The position numbers and the translations under genes were made by a program. Source: Sphingomonas aerolata (GTDB lineage Bacteria; Pseudomonadota; Alphaproteobacteria; Sphingomonadales; Sphingomonadaceae). Taken from it: 64,000 nucleotides of DNA. The notes below the pieces were generated by a model. It did no database searches. It was not told where the DNA came from and saw only the letters and a program-made list of their open reading frames with translations. This document shows, one piece after another, positions 8,326-16,958 of the stretch. Numbering within the stretch: position 1 is the first letter of the stretch; the number at the start of each line of letters is the position of its first letter. The DNA is taken from the NCBI RefSeq assembly GCF_003046295.1, contig NZ_PZZN01000001.1:764812-828811 (forward strand). The letters are read 5' to 3'.

Positions 8326-9671
8326 TCGTCACGCTCCAGGGCGATCGCCGCCAGCGGCAGCATCAACGTCACTTCCGCGCCACCCGTCTCGCGGTTGGCG
8401 ACCGCCACGCTGCCCCCCAGCTTGCGCATCGCATTGACCGCGAGGAACAGGCCGAGACCATGGCCGGGATCGCGCTTGCTCGACTGATAGGGCTTGCCGA
8501 AGCTCGCCAGCTTGTCGCGCGTGAACCCCGGTCCGTGATCGCGGACGATCAACGCCAGATGATCGCCCGACCGCTCGCCCGAAAACCCGACCCAGGCGGG
8601 CGATGCTTCGGCGGCATTGTCGAGCACGTTGGCGATCACCTGCTTGAGCGCGGGATCCGAGACGATCAGCGGATCGTCGCCGAGCCGGCTGGTATAGTCG
8701 AACTCGACACCGGCGTGCAGCGCGCGCCAGTCCTCGACGATCGCGTCGAGGAAGACGTGGAGCGGCACGACCTCGGGTGCCTCGCCGCGCGCCTCGCCCG
8801 CCGCCAGCAGGATGTTGGTGACGATCGTCTTGCACCGCTGGACCTCGGCCTGCATCTCGCCAATCTCCTCGAGCATCCCCGCATCGGTGGCGAGCGCGGG
8901 CATCCGCTTCCAGTCGTTGAGGATGACCGCCAGCGACGCGAGCGGCGTGCCGAGTTCGTGCGCGGCACCCGACGCGAGCAGGCCCATGCGGACGATGTGA
9001 TCCTCCTCCGCCGCCTGCTGGCGCAGATCCGCCAGATGCTCGTCGCGGGCGCGCAGATTGCCCGTGATCCGCGTCATGAAGAGTACCAGCAGCGTCGCGA
9101 CGAGCAGGAAATTGAGCAGCGACCCGACGGTGTAGAGCGCGAAATACTCCCCCGCATAATCGGTCGGCAGGGCGAGCGGGCGATAGCGGATCGTCAGCAG
9201 CGCGAAACACCCGCCCGTCACCCCGACGATCGCCCAGCTCGACCAGCGATCGAGCAGCACCGCGCCCAGCACGACCTGCAACAGATACAGCGCGATGAAC
9301 GGATTGGTCGCGCCGCCACTGAGGTAGAGCTGCACGGTCAGCAACCCGACATCAAGCAGCATCGCGAGCAGCAGCTGCGCATTCGCCCCCCGCTGCCAGC
9401 CATAGAGCCGCATGCTCGCCAGGTTGAGCGCGACCGACGCCGCCATCGCCATCAACATCGGCACCAGCGGCAGGTCGATCCCCAGCAGGAAGCGGACCGT
9501 CAGCACGGTGACCAGCTGCCCCGCCACCGCGATCCAGCGCAGCGTGACCAGCTGCCGCATGTTCGCATTGCCCGCGGCATCGGTATCCGCGCGCGCGCGG
9601 CTGACCCAGGCCTGCCACCGCGAGGAATCCATCGCCAATCTCATCGTGTCGTGCGCCGTCACGCGGTCCAT
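8322..9671 (-). CDS. regB: RegB/ActS/PrrB-family redox sensor histidine kinase
   Basis: 449 residues: about six hydrophobic helices (about 40-200), a DHp domain with His238 in GAAHELGTPLASL, and a C-terminal ATPase domain with DNAAEAS (N box), DHGPGF (G1) and GHGLGLFL (G2). Two RegB hallmarks are visible. The quinone-sensing heptapeptide GGXXNPF appears as GGATNPF at 119-125, and the redox-active Cys of RegB appears as Cys280 in VQRCKTIV. Both are described for Rhodobacter RegB; their use here is inference. It lies 36 bp after surf1 and overlaps regA by 4 bp. An AGGAG lies very close to ATG 9671, so a start a few codons inside is possible. Confidence 0.93.
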   Translation of the reverse strand: MDRVTAHDTMRLAMDSSRWQAWVSRARADTDAAGNANMRQLVTLRWIAVAGQLVTVLTVRFLLGIDLPLVPMLMAMAASVALNLASMRLYGWQRGANAQLLLAMLLDVGLLTVQLYLSGGATNPFIALYLLQVVLGAVLLDRWSSWAIVGVTGGCFALLTIRYRPLALPTDYAGEYFALYTVGSLLNFLLVATLLVLFMTRITGNLRARDEHLADLRQQAAEEDHIVRMGLLASGAAHELGTPLASLAVILNDWKRMPALATDAGMLEEIGEMQAEVQRCKTIVTNILLAAGEARGEAPEVVPLHVFLDAIVEDWRALHAGVEFDYTSRLGDDPLIVSDPALKQVIANVLDNAAEASPAWVGFSGERSGDHLALIVRDHGPGFTRDKLASFGKPYQSSKRDPGHGLGLFLAVNAMRKLGGSVAVANRETGGAEVTLMLPLAAIALERDE

Positions 9672-9707
9672 CTCTCCTGCGACGCGCTCAACGCACGGCG
9701 TCGCCGA

Positions 9708-10424
9708 TCAGCGTCTATCATGACGACGATCGTGGCGCACGAACACGACGAACCCGATCACCGTCATCGCGGCGAGGCCGAACCATGTCAGCATGTAGAC
9801 GAGATGATTGTTCGGAAACGCGATGACGGTCTGGCCGCCGACCGGTGCGCCGTCCCCGACCTTGTCCGCATCGATGAAATAGGGGGCCGTGCGACCAAGG
9901 CCACGCGCGCCCGCGATCGCAGCGACGTCGCGCGAATACCAATTGTCGGTCGCGGGATCATTCTTGCGCAGGAAGCCGCCGCCGGGTTCGGTGATCCGCA
10001 GATAGCCCGTCACGGTCACCGTCCCGACCGGCCGCGCATAGGCGCTGCGCTGTTCGGGCGAGACATAGCCGCGGTTGACCAGAACATCGAAGCCCTGCGC
10101 AGTCCGCAGCGGCGTCATCACCCAATAGCCGCTGCCGAGCGCCGTGGCGGCGCGGACCAGCGTCGTGCGGTCATGCGCGAAGACGCCGCTCACCCGGATC
10201 CGGCGATACGCATCGCTGCTCGCCGTGATCGCCGGCCAGCGCGCTGGCCCGGGTGGCGCGACCGGTGCGGCCTGCGACCGCGCGGCCACCTGCCGGATCA
10301 GGTCGAGCTTCCATGCGCGCCGCTCGACCTGCCACACACCCAGCGCGCAGAACCCGGCGAACAGCAGCAGCGCGATGAAGCCCGCCACCCAGATCGCCGG
10401 CCGCGGCCGGGCATGCCCTGTCAT
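9708..10424 (-). CDS. SURF1 family cytochrome oxidase assembly protein
   Basis: A 238-residue inner-membrane protein with one helix at each end (about 12-30 and 208-228) and a central periplasmic domain, the SURF1 layout. Family marks are GVWQVERRAWK just after the first helix, and NNHLVYMLTWFGLAA at the start of the second. SURF1 helps insert heme into subunit I of heme-copper oxidases. Some relatives serve bo3-type quinol oxidases, which fits its place directly after cyoD. The ATG at 10424 shares one base with the cyoD stop (TGATG arrangement), so it is part of the cyo operon; a GTG one codon earlier is possible. Confidence 0.9.
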   Translation of the reverse strand: MTGHARPRPAIWVAGFIALLLFAGFCALGVWQVERRAWKLDLIRQVAARSQAAPVAPPGPARWPAITASSDAYRRIRVSGVFAHDRTTLVRAATALGSGYWVMTPLRTAQGFDVLVNRGYVSPEQRSAYARPVGTVTVTGYLRITEPGGGFLRKNDPATDNWYSRDVAAIAGARGLGRTAPYFIDADKVGDGAPVGGQTVIAFPNNHLVYMLTWFGLAAMTVIGFVVFVRHDRRHDRR

Positions 10425-10825
10425 CACATATCTACCGCGGCCTGCATCGGCATCATGTTGGTGTTGAGGTGATACATGACCCAGATCGAGCCGCTGAGCG
10501 TGATCACGACGAGGATGATCGTGAAGATCAGCGCCATCATCGTCCAGCCATTCTCGGACTTTCCGTTCATGTGCAGGAAGTAGATCATGTGGACGACGAT
10601 CTGGATCACCGCGAACAGCATGATCACCAGCGCGGCGGTCGAAGGATCCTTGAACGCACCGGTCATCACGGCCCAGAACGGGATCGCGGTCAGGATGACC
10701 GAGAGGAAGAACCCCTTCAGGTAGCTCTTGCGCGTCCCGTGCGATGCGTGATCGTCGCCATGCCCATGATCGTCATGGGCATGGTCGGCATGCGCGTCGT
10801 GCGCGGTGGCGGGGCGGTCGGTCAT
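10424..10825 (-). CDS. cyoD: Cytochrome o ubiquinol oxidase subunit IV
   Basis: 133 residues. A His/Asp-rich cytoplasmic N-terminus (about residues 8-34, with repeated HA/HD units) is followed by three transmembrane helices, as in CyoD. The core KSYLKGFFLSVILTAIPFW and the loop HMIYFLHM are typical of the family. The small subunit assists assembly and copper-site formation of the bo3 oxidase. ATG 10825 overlaps the cyoC stop by 4 bp; the frame is open upstream but that lies inside cyoC. The His-rich tail is longer than in the E. coli protein and could bind metal, which is only a suggestion. Confidence 0.92.
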   Translation of the reverse strand: MTDRPATAHDAHADHAHDDHGHGDDHASHGTRKSYLKGFFLSVILTAIPFWAVMTGAFKDPSTAALVIMLFAVIQIVVHMIYFLHMNGKSENGWTMMALIFTIILVVITLSGSIWVMYHLNTNMMPMQAAVDM

Positions 10826-11466
10826 CGCAGCGAACCCATCAGATAGACGAAGGTGAAGACGCCGATCCAGATGACGTCGAGGAAGTGCCAGAACATGCTG
10901 AGGCACATCAGGCGGCGCTTGTTCGCGGCGATCAGGCCGTGCTTCTGGACCTGCACCATCAGCGTGACGAGCCAGATGAAGCCCATCGTCACGTGCAGGC
11001 CGTGCGTGCCGACCAGCGTGAAGAAGGACGACAGGAACGCGCTGCGCGTCGGGCCCGCGCCCTCATGGATGAGGGTGGCGAACTCGTACATTTCGATCGA
11101 CAGGAAGGCGAGGCCGAACAGCCCGGTAAAGGCCAGCCACATCTGCATGATGCGCTGACGCCCTTCCTCCATCGACAGCATCGCGAAACCATAGGTGATC
11201 GACGAGAACAGCAGCATCGCAGTGTTCACCGCGACGAGCGGCAGCTCGAAGATCTCCTTGGGCGTCGGTCCGCCGGCATAGCTGGTGCCGAGCACGCCGT
11301 AAGCTGCGAACAGCACCGCGAAGATGAGGCAATCGCTCATCAGGTACATCCAGAAGCCCAGCATCGTGCTGCTGCCCTCGGGATGGTGATGCTCTTCGAG
11401 TTGGTAGAACGAGAGGGGCTCACCCTTCTCGTCCAGACCGTCCTTCTTCAATGATACCGAAGACAT
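10822..11466 (-). CDS. cyoC: Cytochrome o ubiquinol oxidase subunit III
   Basis: 214 residues with five transmembrane helices, the usual CyoC size. It includes MYLMSDCLIFAVLFAAY, EGRQRIMQMWLAFTGLFGLAF, and the family segment THGLHVTMGFIWL. Subunit III stabilises the heme-copper core and binds lipid at its V-shaped cleft. It starts 5 bp after cyoB and ends overlapping cyoD by 4 bp, so the operon is tightly coupled. Confidence 0.95.
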   Translation of the reverse strand: MSSVSLKKDGLDEKGEPLSFYQLEEHHHPEGSSTMLGFWMYLMSDCLIFAVLFAAYGVLGTSYAGGPTPKEIFELPLVAVNTAMLLFSSITYGFAMLSMEEGRQRIMQMWLAFTGLFGLAFLSIEMYEFATLIHEGAGPTRSAFLSSFFTLVGTHGLHVTMGFIWLVTLMVQVQKHGLIAANKRRLMCLSMFWHFLDVIWIGVFTFVYLMGSLR

Positions 11467-11470
11467 CGCG

Positions 11471-13471
11471 TCAGGCTCCCTGGGTCGCGAGCATGCGGGT
11501 GCGCGCGTCCTCGCTGGCGATCACGTCCTCGACCGGGATGTAGAAGTCGCGCTTGTAGTTGAAGGTGTGGAAGATCGTCGTGGCGAAGATCCCGACCAGC
11601 GTCAGACCCGCGAGCCACCACATGTACCAGATCATCGCGAAGCCGAAGGCGATGCTGAGTACGCCCAGCACGACGCCGGTACCCGTGTTGCTCGGCATGT
11701 GGATCGCGCGGAAGCCGCTGACCGGCCGCTGATGCTTGCGGTCCTTCATGTCGTACCAGGCGTCCAGGTCATGGACGACGGGCGTGAACGCGAAGTTATA
11801 GTCGGGCGGCGGCGACGAGGTTGCCCATTCGAGCGTCCGGCCACCCCAGGGATCGCCGGTGTGATCGGCGAGCGCCTCGCGGTTGCGGATGCTGACGAAG
11901 ATCTGGATCAGGAAGGCAGCGATGCCGACCGCGACCAGTGCTGCACCGAAGGCGGCGATGACGAACCAGATCTGCAGGTTCGGATCGTCGAAATAGCGCA
12001 TGCGGCGGGTCACGCCCATCAGGCCGAGCACATAGAGCGGCATGAAGGCGAAGTAGAAGCCCGACACCCAGCACCAGAACGACACCTTGCCCCACTTCTC
12101 GTCCAGCTTGAAGCCGAACGCCTTCGGGAACCAGTAGTTGATCCCGGCGAACATGCCGAACAGCGTGCCGCCGATGATCACGTTATGGAAATGCGCGACC
12201 AGAAACAGCGAGTTGTGCAGCACGAAGTCGGCCGGCGGCACCGCGAGCAGGACACCGGTCATGCCGCCGATCGTGAAGGTCACCATGAAGGCGATCGTCC
12301 ACATCATCGGCAGTTCGAACCGGATCCGCCCCTTGTACATGGTGAACAGCCAGTTGAAGATCTTGGCCCCGGTCGGGATCGAGATGATCATCGTGGTGAT
12401 GCCGAAGAACGAGTTGACGCTCGCCCCCGACCCCATGGTGAAGAAGTGGTGCAGCCAGACGAGATACGACAGGATCGTGATGACGAGCGTCGCATAGACC
12501 ATCGAGCTGTAGCCGAAGAGGCGCTTGCCCGAGAAGGTCGAGGTGACCTCCGAGAAGATGCCGAACGCCGGCAGGACCAGGATGTAGACCTCGGGGTGAC
12601 CCCAGATCCAGATCAGGTTGACGTACATCATCGGGTTGCCGCCCGCGTCGTTCGTGAAGAACGCGGTACCGATGTAACGGTCGAGCGACAGCATCGCGAG
12701 CACCGCGGTCAGCACCGGGAAGGCGGCGACGATCAGGATGTTGGTGCACAGCGCGGTCCAGGTGAAGATCGGCATCTTCATCATGCCCATGCCGGGCGCA
12801 CGCATCTTGACGATGGTCGCGACCAGATTGACGCCGGACAGCAACGTTCCGATGCCCGCGATCTGGAGCGCCCAAATATAATAATCGACCCCGACATCGG
12901 GCGAATAAGCGATCCCCGACAGCGGCGGCATCGCGAGCCAGCCGGTCCGCGCGAACTCGCCGATGAACAGCGACATCATGACGATCACGGCACCCGCCGC
13001 GGTCATCCAGAAGCTGAAATTGTTCAGGAACGGGAAGGACACGTCGCGCGCACCGATCTGGAGCGGGACGACATAGTTCATCAGTCCCGTGACCATCGGC
13101 ATCGCCACGAAGAAGATCATGATCACGCCGTGCGCGGTGAAGACCTGGTCATAGTGATGCGCGTTGAGATAGCCTTCGCTACCCCCGAACGCCATCGCCT
13201 GCTGCAGGCGCATCATGATCGCGTCGGAGAAGCCGCGCAGCAGCATGACGATCGCGAGGATCATGTACATGATCCCGATCTTCTTGTGATCGACGCTGGT
13301 GAACCACTGGTTCCACAGATAGCCCCACACCTTGAAATAGGTGAGCGCGGCCAGCAGCGCGGCACCGCCGATCGCCACCATGCCGAACGTCGCGACGACG
13401 ATCGGTTCATGCAGCGGCAGCGATTCCAGCGTCAGTCGGCCGAAGATCGTCTTCAATATGGAGTCTGACAT
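11471..13471 (-). CDS. cyoB: Cytochrome o ubiquinol oxidase subunit I
   Basis: The catalytic subunit, 666 residues, almost the same length as E. coli CyoB (663). It carries the heme and copper ligands of heme-copper oxidases. The low-spin heme His is in [11 protein letters not shown] and in [11 protein letters not shown], Cu-B His plus the cross-linked Tyr are in [15 protein letters not shown], and the His pair is in WLHHFFTMG. The enzyme oxidises ubiquinol, reduces O2 to water and pumps protons across the inner membrane. The gene lies 10 bp after cyoA. The quinol, not cytochrome c, specificity follows from the CyoA partner lacking a Cu-A site and from operon content. Confidence 0.97.
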   Translation of the reverse strand: MSDSILKTIFGRLTLESLPLHEPIVVATFGMVAIGGAALLAALTYFKVWGYLWNQWFTSVDHKKIGIMYMILAIVMLLRGFSDAIMMRLQQAMAFGGSEGYLNAHHYDQVFTAHGVIMIFFVAMPMVTGLMNYVVPLQIGARDVSFPFLNNFSFWMTAAGAVIVMMSLFIGEFARTGWLAMPPLSGIAYSPDVGVDYYIWALQIAGIGTLLSGVNLVATIVKMRAPGMGMMKMPIFTWTALCTNILIVAAFPVLTAVLAMLSLDRYIGTAFFTNDAGGNPMMYVNLIWIWGHPEVYILVLPAFGIFSEVTSTFSGKRLFGYSSMVYATLVITILSYLVWLHHFFTMGSGASVNSFFGITTMIISIPTGAKIFNWLFTMYKGRIRFELPMMWTIAFMVTFTIGGMTGVLLAVPPADFVLHNSLFLVAHFHNVIIGGTLFGMFAGINYWFPKAFGFKLDEKWGKVSFWCWVSGFYFAFMPLYVLGLMGVTRRMRYFDDPNLQIWFVIAAFGAALVAVGIAAFLIQIFVSIRNREALADHTGDPWGGRTLEWATSSPPPDYNFAFTPVVHDLDAWYDMKDRKHQRPVSGFRAIHMPSNTGTGVVLGVLSIAFGFAMIWYMWWLAGLTLVGIFATTIFHTFNYKRDFYIPVEDVIASEDARTRMLATQGA

Positions 13472-13481
13472 GAGCTTTTCT

Positions 13482-14693
13482 CTAGCCGTTCGCGACGGGG
13501 CGCGAGCCCGGCATGGTTGAGGGGGTCAGCATGGTGTGATTGCGGTTGGCAGGCGAGCCGGGCGCGGCGTTGGCGCCGTCGCGTTTTATGTCGGCTGGCG
13601 CAGACCAGTGTTTCCCGCTCCCCTTTTCGTCGCCGTCCTTCATCAAGCCGCCCTCGGGTCGGGGGCCGGCATCCTGGGGCCCGCTGCCGCCATTGACGCC
13701 GGGCATCGCCATGCCGTCATGCGGGTTCTTGCCCATCATGTCTGACATGCACGGCTTGCCAGGCTTCACGCACTGCTCGACGATCGCCTTGAACAGCGAG
13801 CTCTCGACACCGCCGAAATAGCGAACCGGGACCTTCTCGCTCGGCTTTTCGAGCTGCATGTAATTCGCACGGTTCAGACCGCCGCCGCCGTTGCGGACCT
13901 TCGCGACCCAGGCATCGAAGCCCGCGTCGGACACCCCGTGGAAGCGGAAGCGCATGCCCGAAAAGCCCGCGCCGCTATAGTTGGACGAGAAGCCTTCGTA
14001 ATTGCCGGGCTTGTTGATCACCGCATGCAGCGTCGTCTCCATCCCGGGCATGGTGTAGATCATGCCGGCGAGCGCGGGGATGTAGAAGGCGTTCATGACC
14101 GAGGACGAGGTCATCTTGAAGCGCAGCGGGCGATCGACCGGCGCGGCCAGTTCGTTGACCGTGGCGATGCCGTATTCGGGGTAGATGAACAGCCATTTCC
14201 AGTCGAGCGCGACCACCTGGACGTCGAGCGGCTTGCCGCCCGTGATCGTCTGCTGGTTACCCGCGAGCTGCCCCACCGGCGTGTTCTCGCCGATATCGCC
14301 GCTCTGTGCCGAGATGCGGCCGAGCGGACGATAGGGATCGAGCAGATGCGTGCTGGTCCAGGTCAATGCGCCCAGTGCGATGATGATCAGCAGCGGCACG
14401 CCCCAGATCAGCAGCTCGAGCCCGACCGAGTGATCCCAGGTCGGCTCGTACTTCGCGCTCTTGTTCGTCTGCCGGTAATGATAGGCGAAGAACAACGTCA
14501 GCGCGATCACCGGGACGATGATGATGAGCATCAGCCCGGTGGAGATGAGGACCAGGTCACGCTGCTGCACCGCAATATCGCCAGATGGCGACATCACGAC
14601 CCAGTTGCATCCACTGATCAACAGCGCGGGCAGCAGGGCTGCTGCGCGTAAGAGCCAGGATCGGGGCCTGGAATTCGATAGCTCGGCGGTCAT
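13482..14693 (-). CDS. cyoA: Cytochrome o ubiquinol oxidase subunit II, lipoprotein with long C-terminal extension
   Basis: 403 residues. A signal segment ends in the lipobox LLISGC (lipidated Cys29), followed by two transmembrane helices and a periplasmic cupredoxin domain. The domain lacks Cu-A ligands, as expected for a quinol oxidase. Conserved blocks include [21 protein letters not shown] and [17 protein letters not shown]. coli CyoA has 315 residues. Here about 85-90 extra residues follow the conserved end (about 310 on): a low-complexity Gly/Pro/Met/His-rich tail including [15 protein letters not shown]. First gene of the cyo operon. A 15-bp perfect dyad lies 38 bp upstream of its start. 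Confidence 0.94.
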   Translation of the reverse strand: MTAELSNSRPRSWLLRAAALLPALLISGCNWVVMSPSGDIAVQQRDLVLISTGLMLIIIVPVIALTLFFAYHYRQTNKSAKYEPTWDHSVGLELLIWGVPLLIIIALGALTWTSTHLLDPYRPLGRISAQSGDIGENTPVGQLAGNQQTITGGKPLDVQVVALDWKWLFIYPEYGIATVNELAAPVDRPLRFKMTSSSVMNAFYIPALAGMIYTMPGMETTLHAVINKPGNYEGFSSNYSGAGFSGMRFRFHGVSDAGFDAWVAKVRNGGGGLNRANYMQLEKPSEKVPVRYFGGVESSLFKAIVEQCVKPGKPCMSDMMGKNPHDGMAMPGVNGGSGPQDAGPRPEGGLMKDGDEKGSGKHWSAPADIKRDGANAAPGSPANRNHTMLTPSTMPGSRPVANG

Positions 14694-14730
14694 GTACTCG
14701 CCCCTACGCCGCTGTTAGATCATTCCATAG

Positions 14731-14745
14731 TGGACAATTTGTCCA
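14731..14745. promoter_or_regulatory. Perfect 15-bp dyad upstream of cyoA, probable operator
   Basis: TGGACAATTTGTCCA is a perfect inverted repeat (7-bp arms, one central base). It is 38 bp upstream of the cyoA start and 168 bp upstream of the divergent MFS gene, in the only intergenic gap feeding the whole cyo operon. Spacing fits a site overlapping or just upstream of the promoter. The regulator is unknown; it does not match the usual FNR/Crp-type TTGAT-N4-ATCAA pattern. Confidence 0.5.
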
Positions 14746-14913
14746 ATGGGCGCCGCACTGCAGCAAAGGCATGGCGCTCATGATGCGACAGAGATAGGTC
14801 TCTCGGTGTGACTCCGAAAGGCCCTGCCCGCAGTCGACGAAAAGGCGTATGATCGGTGCGCCGTCCGAAAAGGCCATTGGGCGGCGAGCCGCCTCACGGA
14901 AGCGAGTTTGAGA

Positions 14914-16242
14914 ATGAGTGCACACGCCGCATCGACGTCTTTTGAAGACGATGCCCGCGATCTTCACGATCACGGGAAAAAGGTGTCGCCGGGCGAGATC
15001 GCGATCGGCGTCGTCATCGGACGCACGTCCGAATTTTTCGACTTTTTCGTCTATGCGATCGCCTCGGTCATCGTCTTCCCGACGCTGATCTTCCCCTATG
15101 TCGACCGGCTGCAGGGGACGATCTACTCGTTCGCGGTGTTCGCGCTCGCCTTCATCGCGCGCCCGCTCGGGTCGGTGATCTTCATCGCGGTCGACCGGCT
15201 CTATGGCCGCAGCGCCAAGCTGACGATCGCGCTGTTCCTGCTCGGCACGGCGACCGTGGCGATGGGCTTCCTCCCCGGCTATGCGCAGGTCGGCAACTGG
15301 TCGGTCGTGCTGCTGTCGATCCTGCGTATCGCGCAGGGCATCGCGCTCGCGGGTGCCTGGGACGGTCTCGCCTCGCTGCTCTCGCTGAACGCGCCCGAGG
15401 GTCGCCGCGGCTGGTACGCGATGCTGCCACAGCTCGGCGCGCCGTTCGGCCTGCTGGTGGCTAGCGGCCTGTTCGCCTTCTTCGTCGCGACGCTGCCTGC
15501 CGCCGACTTCATCGACTGGGGCTGGCGCTATCCGTTCTTCGTGGCGTTCGCGATCAACGTCGTCGCGCTCTTCGCCCGCCTCCGCCTCGTCGTCACCCCT
15601 GAGTTCACGACGCTGTTCGAATCGCGTGCGCTACAGCCGGCGCCCGTGCTCGACACGATTCGCGCGGAAGGCCGCACCATCGTGCTCGGCGCCTTCGCCC
15701 CGCTCGCCAGCTTCGCGCTGTTCCATATGGTGACGGTGTTCCCGCTGTCGTGGATCGTGCTGTTCACGCGCGAGACGCCGGGCCGGTTCCTGACGATCGA
15801 GGTGATCGGCGCGGCGATCGGTCTGTGCGCGACGCTCGTTTCCGGGCTGCTCGCCGATCGCATCGGTCGCCGCACGCTGCTCGGCAGCACCGCGGTGCTG
15901 ATCGCGCTGTTCGCAATCGGCGCGCCGATGCTGCTCGATGGCGGCGCAACCGGTGAGTGGGTGTTCATGATCGTCGGCTTCGCGCTGTTCGGCCTGTCCT
16001 TCGGCCAGTCGTCGGGCTCGCTCGCGACCAGCCTCGGCAAGACGCACCGCTATACCGGCTCGGCGCTCACGACCGATCTGGCCTGGCTGTTCGGTGCGGG
16101 CTTCGCCCCGCTCGCCGCACTGCTCCTGTCGAGCAAGCTCGGCCTCGCGGCCAGCGGCGCCTATCTGTTCTCGGGTGCGGTCTGCACGCTGATCGCGCTT
16201 GGCGTGAACAAGGAACTGGCGAAGCGCGCCAACGAGGGCTGA
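14914..16242 (+). CDS. MFS transporter, metabolite:H+ symporter type
   Basis: About 442 residues with twelve predicted membrane helices. The sequence has the look of the MHS (ShiA/ProP-like) branch: an N-terminal GVVIGRTSEFFDFFVYAIAS helix, then FIARPLGSVIFIAVDRLYGRSAKL as the loop 2-3 motif, and a second-half motif LLADRIGRRTLLG. Substrates of this branch include organic acids, osmolytes and betaines; none can be assigned. ATG 14914 is used, with GGAAG at 14898-14902; a TTG two codons earlier has tighter spacing. It is divergent from cyoA across about 220 bp. Confidence 0.85.
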   Translation: MSAHAASTSFEDDARDLHDHGKKVSPGEIAIGVVIGRTSEFFDFFVYAIASVIVFPTLIFPYVDRLQGTIYSFAVFALAFIARPLGSVIFIAVDRLYGRSAKLTIALFLLGTATVAMGFLPGYAQVGNWSVVLLSILRIAQGIALAGAWDGLASLLSLNAPEGRRGWYAMLPQLGAPFGLLVASGLFAFFVATLPAADFIDWGWRYPFFVAFAINVVALFARLRLVVTPEFTTLFESRALQPAPVLDTIRAEGRTIVLGAFAPLASFALFHMVTVFPLSWIVLFTRETPGRFLTIEVIGAAIGLCATLVSGLLADRIGRRTLLGSTAVLIALFAIGAPMLLDGGATGEWVFMIVGFALFGLSFGQSSGSLATSLGKTHRYTGSALTTDLAWLFGAGFAPLAALLLSSKLGLAASGAYLFSGAVCTLIALGVNKELAKRANEG

Positions 16243-16559
16243 GCCGACCCCCGGGCCGGCTTACAGCTGCCCGCCAATCCAAGACTGCCCGACTGACGTC
16301 ACTCGCCGCCCCCGCGGCGGGTGACGTTACGGTTTTCAGCCCCTGTCGAAACCCTACCCGGCGGTACAAAAGGCGATTGACGCCCGCCTGCGCTTACTAT
16401 ACCGAGCGGTATCGAAGACGATCGGGGTCCTGGGATCCTGCTCCGGTCTTCACCGACCGATGATTTTGCTGCCGCCCCGAAGCGCTGCACCACAATTCGA
16501 CCCGTTCCCACGCGGCACCCTCGCCGCGTGCCCCTTTGTCCATCCGAAGAGACCCGACC
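16243..16559. other. 317-bp non-coding gap
   Basis: The gap lies between the MFS gene and the small hypothetical gene. It holds a short GC-rich dyad just after the MFS stop (16246-16262) and a strong hairpin at 16296-16327. The rest (about 16330-16555) presumably carries the promoter of the next gene; the AGGCGATTGACG and TATACCGAGCGG stretches near 16368-16412 are possible core elements but are not convincing. No RNA gene is visible. Confidence 0.5.
16296..16327 (+). terminator. Hairpin terminator after the MFS gene
   Basis: A near-perfect 14-bp stem, ACGTCACTCGCCGC pairing with GCGGCGGGTGACGT (one T-G wobble), encloses a CCCC loop. It starts 54 bp after the MFS stop and is followed by TACGGTTTT, a weak T-rich tail. 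It probably ends the MFS transcript. Confidence 0.6.
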
Positions 16560-16940
16560 ATGGCCTATCTCGACCTCGACAACCTGTTCGCCGCCCCCGT
16601 CGCCAGCCGGCCGACGATCAGCGCCGCGCAGACCGAAGGCCGGGCCGGGTTCACGCAGCTCGAATGGCACGTCATCATGCTTGCCAAGCAAGACGGCCTG
16701 CGCCGCCTGGCGGTGCCGGGACGGCTGGACCGTGCACTGCGGACGATCTTCGGCCTGTCCGAGCGCTCGCCGCTGGCCGACCCGCGGCTCGAGGCGCTGC
16801 GTCGGCTCTCGGTCCATGCGTGGCGCCACGGCTTCGCGCTGCCGGTCGCCGAGATCGAGCGGTTCCTCGCCGCAGGCTTTCACCGCGGCCAGATCGAAGT
16901 CCTGGTCCAGCGCGTGACGGGCCTGCGCGTCGCATCCTAA
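16560..16940 (+). CDS. Hypothetical protein, 126 residues
   Basis: Not recognised. It starts at ATG 16560 with a GAAGAG ribosome-binding stretch; a TTG 24 bp upstream is less likely. The soluble protein has no signal peptide or membrane segment and is mostly helical in appearance, with regular Arg/Leu spacing (RLDRALRTIFG, LEALRRLSVHAWRHG) and a C-terminal EIERFLAAGFHRGQIEVLVQRV segment. Codon use matches neighbouring genes and the length is a plausible single domain, so it looks like a real sphingomonad-type protein. It converges on glpK with an 18-bp gap. Confidence 0.6.
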   Translation: MAYLDLDNLFAAPVASRPTISAAQTEGRAGFTQLEWHVIMLAKQDGLRRLAVPGRLDRALRTIFGLSERSPLADPRLEALRRLSVHAWRHGFALPVAEIERFLAAGFHRGQIEVLVQRVTGLRVAS

Positions 16941-16958
16941 CTAATACCCCGCCGATCG

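Noticed and set aside
8460..10472. 670-residue plus-strand frame across regB and surf1
   Set aside because: It crosses two recognised genes on the opposite strand and their intergenic gap, with no family features.
11567..13468. 633-residue open frame on the plus strand across cyoB
   Set aside because: Composition is dominated by Asp/Arg/His as in antisense shadows, and cyoB has every catalytic residue.
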